Below, in pieces: positions 52,307 to 62,100 of a stretch of 64,000 bases of DNA (position 1 is the first letter of the stretch; each line of letters starts with the position of its first letter). The stretch covers positions 186,001 through 250,000 of the forward strand of contig JAEUIW010000001.1 of assembly GCA_016794925.1 (NCBI GenBank). Direction: 5' to 3'. The notes under the pieces are model-generated. The model saw only the letters and a list, made by a program, of their open reading frames with translations. It ran no database searches and was not told the DNA's origin. Both the position numbers and the translations under genes were made by a program. This DNA comes from Phycisphaerae bacterium (GTDB lineage Bacteria; Planctomycetota; Phycisphaerae; Phycisphaerales; UBA1924).

Positions 52307-53821
52307 ATGCTGCGGCCACGATCGGCGATGAACCGGTACGTGGTGGCGGTGTTGCGGAAGCCCGCGCTGCTGCCGATCGCGGTCATGCTGTCGCTGACCC
52401 TTCCCCACCTTGGTCAGGGCGACTTTGTCGTGGATACGGGCTGGTACGCGGCAATCGGGTTGCAGGCTTGGCGCGACGCGATCTCAGGCCGTCCGGGCGC
52501 ACTCTGGACGCTGATGGCGGAGGGGGGGCAGGGTGGGCTCGCGTATTTCAACAAGCCGCCGCTGGCATTTTGGGTTCATGGATTCGCGCTCTGGGCGATG
52601 GGGCCTTCGGTTCTGGCGGCGCGCCTACCCGCGGTCATCGCGGGAGCCGCGTGTGTTTGGCTGACGGTCTCAATCGCGGGCGTGCTGCACACGCGGCGCA
52701 CCGGCTTTCTCGCCGGGCTCATTCTCGCGCTGACGATCGAGTTTACACGCCACACGCGTGCATTCTCGCTCGACGTGTGGCAGTTGCTCTTTCTGCTCGC
52801 CGCCGCGCGGGTCGCGGCTGGCGCTGTTCGCCGGGGATCGATGCGCGCGCTGCCAATCGGAGGCGTATTTGTCGGGCTCGCGCTGCTGACCAAGCCGCTG
52901 GTTGGGCTCGTGGGTTGGTCGCTTCTGATGATCTGGGCGTGGTTACCGGGTGTCGGTCGGCGCGGCGAACATCGTCGGGGCTTCGGCTGGGCGTTTGTCG
53001 GGTTGATAGTCGCGGCGCTGATCGCATCGCCGTGGCACATCGGAATGGTGATTGAGCACGGCACGGCGTTTACCTCGCGGTACTTCGGGCATGAGATTGC
53101 AGCGCGAGCGATGGGAACCATCGATCGGGCCAATACCGGCGCAGCGAACCCGTTGTACTACACGCAGGAGTTGGTACGGCACTATCTTCCGTGGCTGATC
53201 TCCGTGCTGTTGGGGCTTGTCGCGTGGGCACGCGGTGGCCTGCGGCGCGACGCGGGTATGGCCCTGATCGTCGTGTGGACATTGACTTGGTTCGTGATCC
53301 TCTCGGCATTCGCGGACAAGCGACCGAGGTACCTTCTCCCTGTGTTTCCATTTTGGGCCTGGCTCTCAGCGGTGTGGATCCGCGATCAGGCTCCACGATG
53401 GCTGGCGCTCGTTCGCCGTGCAGTCGTGCGGTGGGTGGGTGTCTTTGCGATTGGGGGGGGGATGCTGGTCGCTGCACTGCCTGTGACGATCGATCGCTCC
53501 ATGGACCCCAATTGGGCAGGGTTCATGGAGTTTCTCCGGACGGCGGAGATGGCCGACGAGGCGTGGTGGCAGGGCGGCTTCGAGGGGGCACGCGGGGCCC
53601 GGCTCTATTTGGAATTTGGGCGTTGGCCCCTTTCGACGCGTGATCGTTCCGGGGTTCTCATCGCCACCCCGCCGCGCGACGCCGTGATCCTGTATCACCG
53701 CCGCGACGGGCTCGTTCCGGGCGAGGGTGAGCGGACGCTCTACGAGAACGCGGATTTCCGCGTCACTCGCCTGCAGACGGAGCAATGGGCTCCGTCATCG
53801 CGGCCGGATCCGGGTGAGTAG
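52307..53821 (+). CDS. PMT/ArnT-like lipid-linked glycosyltransferase
   Basis: 504 residues, about ten to eleven membrane segments. The GT39/GT83 fold is seen in the N-terminal GDFVVDTGWYAAIG with an acidic pair, YFNKPPLAFWVHGFAL, and later ADKRPRYLLPVFPFWAWL. Such enzymes transfer sugars from polyprenyl phosphate to protein or lipid. The C-terminal about 90 residues are soluble. Start ATG 52307; ATG 52328 possible. The uppS gene nearby makes the lipid carrier. Confidence 0.8.
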   Translation: MLRPRSAMNRYVVAVLRKPALLPIAVMLSLTLPHLGQGDFVVDTGWYAAIGLQAWRDAISGRPGALWTLMAEGGQGGLAYFNKPPLAFWVHGFALWAMGPSVLAARLPAVIAGAACVWLTVSIAGVLHTRRTGFLAGLILALTIEFTRHTRAFSLDVWQLLFLLAAARVAAGAVRRGSMRALPIGGVFVGLALLTKPLVGLVGWSLLMIWAWLPGVGRRGEHRRGFGWAFVGLIVAALIASPWHIGMVIEHGTAFTSRYFGHEIAARAMGTIDRANTGAANPLYYTQELVRHYLPWLISVLLGLVAWARGGLRRDAGMALIVVWTLTWFVILSAFADKRPRYLLPVFPFWAWLSAVWIRDQAPRWLALVRRAVVRWVGVFAIGGGMLVAALPVTIDRSMDPNWAGFMEFLRTAEMADEAWWQGGFEGARGARLYLEFGRWPLSTRDRSGVLIATPPRDAVILYHRRDGLVPGEGERTLYENADFRVTRLQTEQWAPSSRPDPGE

Positions 53822-53911
53822 CGAAAGCGCCGGCGGGGCTGCATGGGATCGGTTACACTCCGCACGAGTGCCTCGGATCCCACTCGGGGCAACAGAAAAA
53901 GGAACCGCTGG

Positions 53912-55372
53912 ATGGCGCGTCAGGGTCGTGGCGGTGTGGTGATCGGCGCAGGGCTCGTGCTCGGCGCGGCGTCGCTGGCGATGGCTCAGGACGATCAGCG
54001 CCGTATCGAGCGGGCCGTTCGGCAAGCGGATGGGGACTGGCGGATCCGGGTTGATCCCGCGCTGTCCCTGGCGGAGCGTTCGCAGCTTGATGTCGGAGGG
54101 GCGTTTTCGTTCTCGGTTCTGAACCTGAACGATCGGACGGACAACCACCGGCGTCTGGTTCAGTACGACACGGTTGTGTACGCCCGCGGCAACCTCGACG
54201 GCGTACACAGCGGTTTTGCCCGCGTCCGATTCCCGTTTCGAGATTTCAGCCCCGGGGATAGCTTCGACGGTCGCGGCGATCGTTGGGTCGAGCCGTTCGT
54301 GGATCGCTACTGGTACGAGTTCGATCTGCGGCGAGCCAAGGACGTCTACGAGGGGCAATCGGTCGCGTACAACTTCAATTTGCGAGTCGGGCGGCAATTC
54401 GTGGACTGGGGCACGGGCCTGACGCTTTCTGAGAACCTCTACGCGGCCCGCCCGACCGTGTCGTGGGCGGACGGAAGGGCGGTGGTCGAGGCACTCGTCG
54501 GCGTTACGCCGCCGGACGAGTCGGTGGTTGACTTCGACGCCAGCCGAGACGAGTACAACAGAAGGACGCTGCGGGGTTTTTTCGGTGGTCGGTTCGTCGC
54601 GACCGGGGAATCGGGGACCCAGTACTACGTCTACGGCCTGAAGATGGCGGACTACAACAACGACACCGCGTCGAGACCGGCGCTGAGCGTGCCCGTGAAC
54701 TTCGATTACGACGCAACGTATTTCGGCTTGGGCACGCAGGGCTCGTTGGGGGGCAATCTCGCCTACCTTGGCGAGGTGGTGTGGCAGACCGGCCACAGCA
54801 TGTCCGATCCGATCCGCGGCATATCGGGCGTTCCTGGCACGCAATCACGAGAGTCGATCTCGGCGGTGGCGTCGCGCGGGTTGGTCACGTATCTGTTTCG
54901 CGATGCGAGCCAGACTCGCGTGCAGATCGAGGCGAACATCGCTTCGGGGGACTCGGATCGCACGCTTACTTCCGACACGGTGGGCGGGAATCTATCGGGA
55001 ACGACCGATCACGCGTTCAACTCGCTCGGGTTTGCCAATACGGGTCTCGCGTTCGCACCCTCGCTTTCGAACATCGTGACGGTGCGCACGGGGCTGAGCA
55101 CCTCGCCGCTGCCAGAGGTGGAATTGACGCGCGGTCTGCAAGTGGGCGCCGACCTGCTCCAGTACTACAAGTTCAACGAGCGGGCGCCGATTGACGAACC
55201 GTCCGAGGATCGGCCATTCCTGGGCGTTGAGGCGGATCTCTTCATGAACTGGCGACTGACGAGCGATCTGGCGTTCAACGTGCGCTATGGAGCGTTCTTT
55301 CCGAGCGCGGCCATCACGAGCACCAAGTCGGTCAGGCACTTCGTGCTGGTCGGGTTTACGCTCTCGTTCTGA
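53912..55372 (+). CDS. outer-membrane beta-barrel protein, alginate-export-like
   Basis: 486 residues with signal peptide (GRGGVVIGAGLVLGAASLAMA). The mature protein is rich in alternating strands with aromatic girdles (DRYWYEFDLRRAK, AYNFNLRVGRQFVDWGTGLTL, TYLFRDASQTRVQIEANIA), and ends in a terminal Phe (LVGFTLSF), as barrels do. It resembles the alginate-export/OprE-like family by pattern. First gene of a block with a lipoprotein, an adenylate cyclase and a FecR-domain protein. ATG 53912 has GGAA upstream. Confidence 0.75.
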   Translation: MARQGRGGVVIGAGLVLGAASLAMAQDDQRRIERAVRQADGDWRIRVDPALSLAERSQLDVGGAFSFSVLNLNDRTDNHRRLVQYDTVVYARGNLDGVHSGFARVRFPFRDFSPGDSFDGRGDRWVEPFVDRYWYEFDLRRAKDVYEGQSVAYNFNLRVGRQFVDWGTGLTLSENLYAARPTVSWADGRAVVEALVGVTPPDESVVDFDASRDEYNRRTLRGFFGGRFVATGESGTQYYVYGLKMADYNNDTASRPALSVPVNFDYDATYFGLGTQGSLGGNLAYLGEVVWQTGHSMSDPIRGISGVPGTQSRESISAVASRGLVTYLFRDASQTRVQIEANIASGDSDRTLTSDTVGGNLSGTTDHAFNSLGFANTGLAFAPSLSNIVTVRTGLSTSPLPEVELTRGLQVGADLLQYYKFNERAPIDEPSEDRPFLGVEADLFMNWRLTSDLAFNVRYGAFFPSAAITSTKSVRHFVLVGFTLSF

Positions 55373-55387
55373 ACGGAGACGACAGTG

Positions 55388-56104
55388 ATGCGATCGGGAT
55401 CGGCCGGAGAGATGGTGTGCGATCGGGTCGGCTGCGTTGCACGGATGTGCTCGTTCGCGTTGGCGTTCATGTTCGTGGTCGGCGGTTGCCAGAGGACCGT
55501 CGTTACGGATCGTCTCACGACGGACTACGAGCGAACGGACCAGGCCGCGGAAATGAACTTCTGGCACTCGCTGCCGTCACGCGCGACAATCTCCAATGAC
55601 GAGGCTCTGCACGGGTTGATCCTCACCGTCGATGGCGAGGACCCCACCGCTGCGTATGAACAACGCGTTGAGATGGCCCGGGCACGCGGCTGGGTCGGGA
55701 TGGGCTTCGACGAGCCGCCGGACCTTGCCGCGCGGCGTGGGATGCTGGCCCGCGCGATCGCGGTCGCGTGCGAAATTCGCGGCGGGATCGTGATGCGGCT
55801 GTTCGGCGTGAGCGATCGGTACGCGACACGGGAGCTGGTGTATCTCGGGTTGATGATCGAGAGTACCGAGAACCAGGCCATTTCCGGTCTGGAGTATCTG
55901 GGTGTGATGCAGAAAGTGCAGGACCATCTCCAGACGGCGGAGCTCAACTCGGCCCGAGCAGCACCGGGAGAGGTTGACGTTCCTTTGGGCGACAGTGTTC
56001 CGGTTGATGACGCGCGGACTGCTTCCGAACATCACGACGACGTGAAGGGTCCGGCTGAACAAGAGGGCGGAGAGCCCGGGTCGGACCGCGGCCTGCCGCG
56101 TTAG
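55388..56104 (+). CDS. lipoprotein of unknown function
   Basis: 238 residues. Lipobox VVGGC after a hydrophobic stretch (ARMCSFALAFMFVVGGC), then TVVTDRLTTDYERTDQAAEMNFWHSLPSRATISNDEALHGLI. No family recognised. The C-terminal 45 residues are acidic and low complexity. It lies 15 bp after the barrel gene and 9 bp before the cyclase gene, so it is almost certainly in the same operon and may be an outer-membrane partner. Confidence 0.75.
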   Translation: MRSGSAGEMVCDRVGCVARMCSFALAFMFVVGGCQRTVVTDRLTTDYERTDQAAEMNFWHSLPSRATISNDEALHGLILTVDGEDPTAAYEQRVEMARARGWVGMGFDEPPDLAARRGMLARAIAVACEIRGGIVMRLFGVSDRYATRELVYLGLMIESTENQAISGLEYLGVMQKVQDHLQTAELNSARAAPGEVDVPLGDSVPVDDARTASEHHDDVKGPAEQEGGEPGSDRGLPR

Positions 56105-56113
56105 GGGCGAGGG

Positions 56114-59092
56114 ATGACGCGGGAGCGCCGCACAGCACGGAGCGGTGAACGTGCCGCGCAGATGGTGCGTCGTCAGTGGCTGCTCGGGCTGATGGCGACC
56201 CTTGCCGTGGTGCTGCTCGACCGTTATCAGGCGCTGAACCGGCTGGAGGCGGAGACGCTCGACTTGCGAGCACGCTATTTCGGTGCGTATTCGCCGGGGC
56301 CGAGCTCGGAGATTGCGCTCGTCGGCATCGATGATGCGTCATTGAAGAACTACGGCCGGTGGCCGTGGCCCCGCGAGCAACTGGCCGAGGTCGTGCGTGA
56401 GCTCACGCGTCTGGGTGCGAGGGTGATCGCGCTGGATCTGCTTCTGGACAACCCGCAGGAACCCCGCTGGTCGCCGGACGATCGTTCCGACCTTGAAGTG
56501 TCCCGGGCGAGTGCGCAACCCTCGGGCGAACGCATCCTGGAACCGATCAAGCCCCGGTCTCCTGTCCGACTTCTGAACGATGATGAGGAGCTCGGGCGGG
56601 CGTTGGCCGAGCATGGCTCGTCCGTGCTTGCCGTGAAGCTGCCGTACCAGTCGAGCGAAGGCGGCGTGGATGTTCAGGCAGTGATCAACGCTGTCGAAAG
56701 AGACGCGCAGCTCCGTGACGCCGGCGTCGAGTTGGGGGTGGCCCGCCTTGCAGAGAATTTGAGCGTGAAACTGGAGTTCAACGACCCTGATTCACCCTTG
56801 CGGCAGGATCTTCTTGGCAAGCTCCTCCGAGCGAGGTCTCTTCTCGCGGTCGAGTCGAAGTCTTCGCTGCCGCTCCCCGTCGAGGCTCGGCTTTGGGCGG
56901 AAACGCACGAGCCGCAGCTCCCCATCCCGACCCTCTCCGATTCCGCGTCGCGACTCGCGAGCGTGACGTTCGACAGTTACGACGCGGACGGCACGGTCCG
57001 CCGGGTGCCGCTGTGGATCCGGCATCGCGGCCGTCTCTGGCCGACGCTCGGGCTCGCGGCCGTGATGGAGCATCTGGGCGTGGGCATGAGCGGCGTCACG
57101 CTGCTGCCTGACGCCACCATCCTGAACGACGGGAAGGGCCGACGCATCCGGATCCCGATGATGCGTTCCGAGCTTCGGCGTGGCCCGGTGGACGGGATCG
57201 TGTACATCGGCTGGCCTCGGGCGTCCCGCAGCTTCTGGTGGCGAGCCGCGGCCGAAGACGTGGCCCGCCCCGATGTGGAGGATGGCGTTGTCCCGGCGAG
57301 CGGCGTGGGTTCGGGACGGGAGAAAGAATGGAAAACGCAACTGCCCGATGCCCAACAGTGCTCGATCGGGTCCATCCTCCAGCTTGCGCGCCTCGAACGC
57401 AAGATCCGCTCCAATATCACCCAGCTTGATGGCATGATGTCTGTCCTGCACGAGACGTGCGGCGAGTACGCGCCGGAAGAGGTGGAAGCCTATCGGGCGA
57501 GGGCGAGCCTGCTCGAGAAACTGGAAATGCACGGGCCGCTATTCGCGGCGCGACTGATCGAACAGAGCCAGGTGTGGGTGACGTTCGACGCGAGGGCGCG
57601 AGCGGCGTTCGAGGCGATGAACCTCGGCGATGCCGATCCGACCGATTCCGCGAGCGCCGAGCTCAGGTCCGTCCTTGATTCGATCATGGAACTGGCGCCG
57701 CGCGCGGTGGAATCCGTACGCGCCGGCGTGGAGCGGTTCCAGCGGCCGGCAGGCTCCGACTCCAGTGAGTTCTCGTTCAAGCGGCTCCGGGAGACCGTGC
57801 AGGGCAGAATCTGCTTTGTGGGGTGGGTCGCAACGGGCGGCATGTCGGATTTCTGGAAGACCAGTATCCATACGCAAACGCCCGGCGTGTTCGTGCATAT
57901 CGCGCTGGCCAGTGGGATCCTAACCGCAACTCTGCCAGTGCAGGCGTCCGGTTGGTGGGACATTCTCTCGGTGCTCGGCCTTGGGCTGATTGGTACATGG
58001 CTGGGCGTGCGTTCGACGGACGAACAGTCGCTCATCGCCGGACCGCTCCTGCTTGCGGGCTTGCTCGGAGCGAGTTTCCTCCTCAATGCGCACTTTGCCT
58101 GGGACCGCGGCCGGCTCATTCTCGCCGCGGCGGCGCCGATGGTCGCAGCCGCGGGCGGTTGGGGCGTCGTGATGCTCCATCGGCTGCTGGTTGAGCAGCG
58201 AGGTCGGAAGCGAACCGAGGAGAAGTTCCGCTCGTATGTCTCGCCCGCCGTGGTTGACATTCTGGTCAACAACCCGGAGCTCACGACCATGGAGCCGCAG
58301 GAGCGAGAGCTGACCGTGATGTTCAGCGACCTCGCGGGATTCACCACGACGAGCGAACGCCTCGGTTCCAAGAAGACCGCGTCAATCCTCAGCCGGTACC
58401 TCGGCGAGATGACCGATGTGCTTCAGCGCAACCGCGCCACGCTGGACAAGTATCTCGGGGACGGCATCATGTCGTTCTGGGGCGCGCCCGTCGACGATCC
58501 CGAGCACGCGTACCACGCGTGCGTCGCGGCGGTCGGCATGGTCCGCCGTCTCGATGAACTGAACGCGTCGGGCGCGTTCGAGGAGGCCGGCGTGCTTCAC
58601 GCGCGCATCGGCATCGCGGCGGGGACGCTCATGGTCGGCGACTTCGGGAACCCGCCGCGGAACTCGTCCTATACCGTCCTCGGAGATCCGGCGAATTTCG
58701 CTTCCCGGCTCGAGAGCGCCAACAAGTTCTTCGGGACACGCATTCTTGTGTCCGATCGTGTCCGTGAACTTGTTGGCGATCGCCTTCGATTCCGGCCGAT
58801 CGGCAAGCTGGTGGTGAAGGGGAAAGAGCAGGATGTCTGGGTGCATGAGCTGATCGGGGACCTCGCGCCGCATGGCGACCGCACCGATGAATGGGCGTCG
58901 CTCACGCGGGAGGCCGTCGAGGCGTACGTCGCGAGTCGTTTCGACGATTCGATCCGGGCGTTCGACCGCCTCGCTCGTGAATTTGGCGATGCTGAGCTTG
59001 CCGATGTGTACCGAGGCTCGATCCTGGCGCAACGCCGCGGCGGGGGCGTGCTGGGGCCGTTCCGTGGTACCATTGTGCTGACGGAGAAATGA
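56114..59092 (+). CDS. CHASE2-domain adenylate cyclase
   Basis: 992 residues. One N-terminal membrane helix (WLLGLMATLAVVLLDRY), then an extracytoplasmic CHASE2 sensor (ALVGIDDASLKNYGRWPWPR; VIALDLLLDNP; WRAAAEDV), three further membrane helices, then a class III cyclase domain (about 720-920). Catalytic features: metal Asp in FSDLAGFTTTSE and KYLGDGIMSFW, adenine-selecting Lys (DKYLGDG) and Asp (TVLGDPANF), and NFASRLE transition-state residues. ATP to cAMP is predicted. The sensor has an extra about 150-residue region (about 400-550) between CHASE2 and the membrane segments. Start ATG 56114 follows a GGGGCGAGGG site. Confidence 0.92.
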   Translation: MTRERRTARSGERAAQMVRRQWLLGLMATLAVVLLDRYQALNRLEAETLDLRARYFGAYSPGPSSEIALVGIDDASLKNYGRWPWPREQLAEVVRELTRLGARVIALDLLLDNPQEPRWSPDDRSDLEVSRASAQPSGERILEPIKPRSPVRLLNDDEELGRALAEHGSSVLAVKLPYQSSEGGVDVQAVINAVERDAQLRDAGVELGVARLAENLSVKLEFNDPDSPLRQDLLGKLLRARSLLAVESKSSLPLPVEARLWAETHEPQLPIPTLSDSASRLASVTFDSYDADGTVRRVPLWIRHRGRLWPTLGLAAVMEHLGVGMSGVTLLPDATILNDGKGRRIRIPMMRSELRRGPVDGIVYIGWPRASRSFWWRAAAEDVARPDVEDGVVPASGVGSGREKEWKTQLPDAQQCSIGSILQLARLERKIRSNITQLDGMMSVLHETCGEYAPEEVEAYRARASLLEKLEMHGPLFAARLIEQSQVWVTFDARARAAFEAMNLGDADPTDSASAELRSVLDSIMELAPRAVESVRAGVERFQRPAGSDSSEFSFKRLRETVQGRICFVGWVATGGMSDFWKTSIHTQTPGVFVHIALASGILTATLPVQASGWWDILSVLGLGLIGTWLGVRSTDEQSLIAGPLLLAGLLGASFLLNAHFAWDRGRLILAAAAPMVAAAGGWGVVMLHRLLVEQRGRKRTEEKFRSYVSPAVVDILVNNPELTTMEPQERELTVMFSDLAGFTTTSERLGSKKTASILSRYLGEMTDVLQRNRATLDKYLGDGIMSFWGAPVDDPEHAYHACVAAVGMVRRLDELNASGAFEEAGVLHARIGIAAGTLMVGDFGNPPRNSSYTVLGDPANFASRLESANKFFGTRILVSDRVRELVGDRLRFRPIGKLVVKGKEQDVWVHELIGDLAPHGDRTDEWASLTREAVEAYVASRFDDSIRAFDRLAREFGDAELADVYRGSILAQRRGGGVLGPFRGTIVLTEK

Positions 59093-59140
59093 ACTGTTCG
59101 GCTGCTGCAGCGCGGCGTCCGCATGGAAGGGGTCTGTCAC

Positions 59141-62100
59141 ATGCTCCGCAAGAAGTGCCTGCCGTCCCACGTGACTCGGTCGCTCCGTATCCGCCCGTGG
59201 GTGCTGTCGTCCGTCGCTGGGCTTGCGATTTCCGTCACGCCGGTCTCGGCCTGGGTGGAGAGGCTGCAGCCGACCGATCCTCCCAAGACCACGCCCGCGG
59301 GCGCCCCTGCCGGTGCGGTTCAATCTCCGCCCCCGGGGTCGAAGGAGAATCCGGCGCCCACCCCAGAAGGCGCGCCATCCGCACAGGAGGCCCCGAAGCT
59401 GGCGCCAACGCAGGCCGTTGTTTTGGCGGTGCAAGGAAAGGTCGAGTATCGGACCGGCCCGAGCGCGGCTTGGCAACCGGCGAAGGTCGGGGTGGTTGTC
59501 GGTCAGGGCGCGGCATTCCGCACGGGTGCTCGCAGCGCGATTCAGATCAAGGTCGGGACCGGTCAGACGCTCACAATCGATCGCACCGGGCTGATCGGGC
59601 TGGATGAGGCAATCAAGATCGGGAGCACTGAGAAGACCACGATCACCGTTCCGTATGGGCGTGTCAAGTTCGATATCAAGAGCACCGAAACCCGCAATGA
59701 CGTCAAAATCGTTGCCCCGGACGCCACACTGGCGGTGATCGGCACCGAGGGTGCGATGGAGGTAACACCGGGCCAGCCGACGTTGGCGTACGGTGGCGAG
59801 TTCAACCAAGGAACGATCGCGGTCGCGTACACATCTGGCGTCATGGCGACGCTCGTGCGGGATCACTCGACGAGCTCGGACAAGCCCGACCCCGTGTACC
59901 GCGCCGATGACCTGATCGATGTTGAGGTGGGCGATCGACGAGCCCGCGACATCGATGAGACCAAGGCAAGCCAACGCGCCGCCGGCGGAACGAACCCGTC
60001 GAGCGCAAGCGCTCCACCCAGTTCCGGAGAGGCGGACACGAACCCTCCACAGCCTGATACTGGGACTCCCCCTCCTCCAACGCCCGAGCCGCCTCCGCAG
60101 CCTCCGCAGCCGCCGGAACCCCCGACCGCAACCGATTCGTTCCTTTTCTTTGACGAGCTGACGCGCCAACTTGTCGAGCGAAAGCTCAACGGAACACAGC
60201 GGACGCTGCGCGTGCTCGAAAGCCAAACGAACAGCACCGTCGGCGGCCTGGCGGTGCTTGCGGATACCTCGCGCAATCGCCGCGATCTGCTCTCGCTGCG
60301 GCCACGCGCGGTCGGCAGCCAGGTGTCCAACGAACTGTTTGGTCTTTCGCTCGATGACGAGGCATCGACCTTTCAACTGCTCGATTCGTTCACGGGGCAG
60401 GGAAACCAGCTGCTGACCCTTGGCGGCCTGGGCACCATCGGGACCGAGGTCTTCGCGTCGACATTGGATGACTCGGGCGATTTCGCCGATCGTGTTCTGA
60501 GGCTCGACATTGGCCGCAGCGGCGTTCTTCCGCTCATGGCTCCGGGCCTCTCGTTCGAGGGCGGGTTGGCCGGCTCGAACGACCGGGGCTCGCTCTTCCT
60601 GATGGGTCACCTCCCGGCCGCCGAGGGCGGTCAGGGTGGCGCCACGTTTCCCGATCTGGCTCTGCTCGAAGTGGATCCCCGCGCCAACTATGTTCGGTTC
60701 GCGCTTACCGAGGCGCAGAGCGCGTTTGTGCCGTCAGCCGACACGGTCATCGTCCCGTCTGATTTCGATGTTCGCGCGATCGAGCAGGTGACCGGGCTGG
60801 CGTGGGTCGGCGACCGTTTGATCATCAGCGCGATCGCGGTGGACGATCAGAACGTCAAGCGCGGCGTGCTGATCGAGTACAATCCTGGCGCAACCGGTGG
60901 CTCCGGCGATCCGCGCGTGATTCGGGTCGAGGTGACCGGCCGCGTTTTCGTGAACGGGCTCGCGTCCGAAGGACTTCAGGCGCCGCCGGGGGTGCCCACG
61001 CTACGGGGCCCGTCCGGCCCCATCGACGACCGGATCAACCCTTTATTCGCCGCGATGGCGTACAGCCAGCAGGCGCTTTCGTCCGGCTATGTCGGCCGGG
61101 TCTCGCGGGCCGCGATACTGGCTACCGCCCGGGATGCCGCGCTGTGCCTCAATACCGGAGCGCTTGCCAATCTGGGCTTCTTTCTCGCGCAGCACATCGA
61201 TCAGGTCGCGGGTATCGGGCTGTCCGCGGCCCAGTTCCGCTTCTCGCTCCCCGCGGATCACCCCTGCCTCGCGGTCGGCCAGGGCATCGTGGGACCGGTC
61301 TTCTTTTTTCTGAATCGGAACGCGGGGTTGTTGCAACTCCAACAGGCGAACGTACAGGGGCAGCGTGGCGGAGTGGGCACGATGTTCGCTGATCACCAAC
61401 CGGCCTCCGCCGCCGTTCGGTTCGATCAGTCGGACCCAAGCTACGACTATCTCATGCTCGCGCCCCGAGACGATGCATCGGGGGTGTTTGGCGATGTGTA
61501 CCGAATCCCGATTGACAGTGCCTTCTCGGATCCGATCTTGGAGCGTTCGTACCAGGCCTTCAGCTCGAGCGGCCGACCCATTGAATTCACGGGCCTGGGG
61601 GCACTCGGAGGCGAGCTCCTTGCGACCGGATTCGCCCGCGGCGCCTCCGGGCCGAGGGAGTTTCGCGATGGCATCATCGACCTCGGAACCCGGTCGAGCC
61701 CCGTCGCGCAGCCGATCATGGATCTGCGGCTTGCGACAGGCTTCGGCGCAGCGTCGGTCAACGAGCTCGGAGCGTTCTCCATCATCACCGCCGGCTCGCG
61801 CACGGCTCGCGGGAGGGGCAGCTTCTCTCTGATCGAAACCGATCCGCGCGCACGGCTGATCATCACGGCCTTCCGCGGCGACCGCGGCGACTTTGAGCCC
61901 ACCGCGGATACGACGTTCGATCCACCCGGCTTTGACATCAACTCGATCACCGAGTTCACGTCCCTGGCACGCGTGGGGGACGTGTACCTGATCGCCGCGC
62001 GCGCCCTCGCCGCCGACGGTTCAGTGACAAACGTACTGATCGAATACGCGTCGGGCGCAACAAACGGTAACGGAGATCCTCGCGTGCGCCGCGTCGCCGT

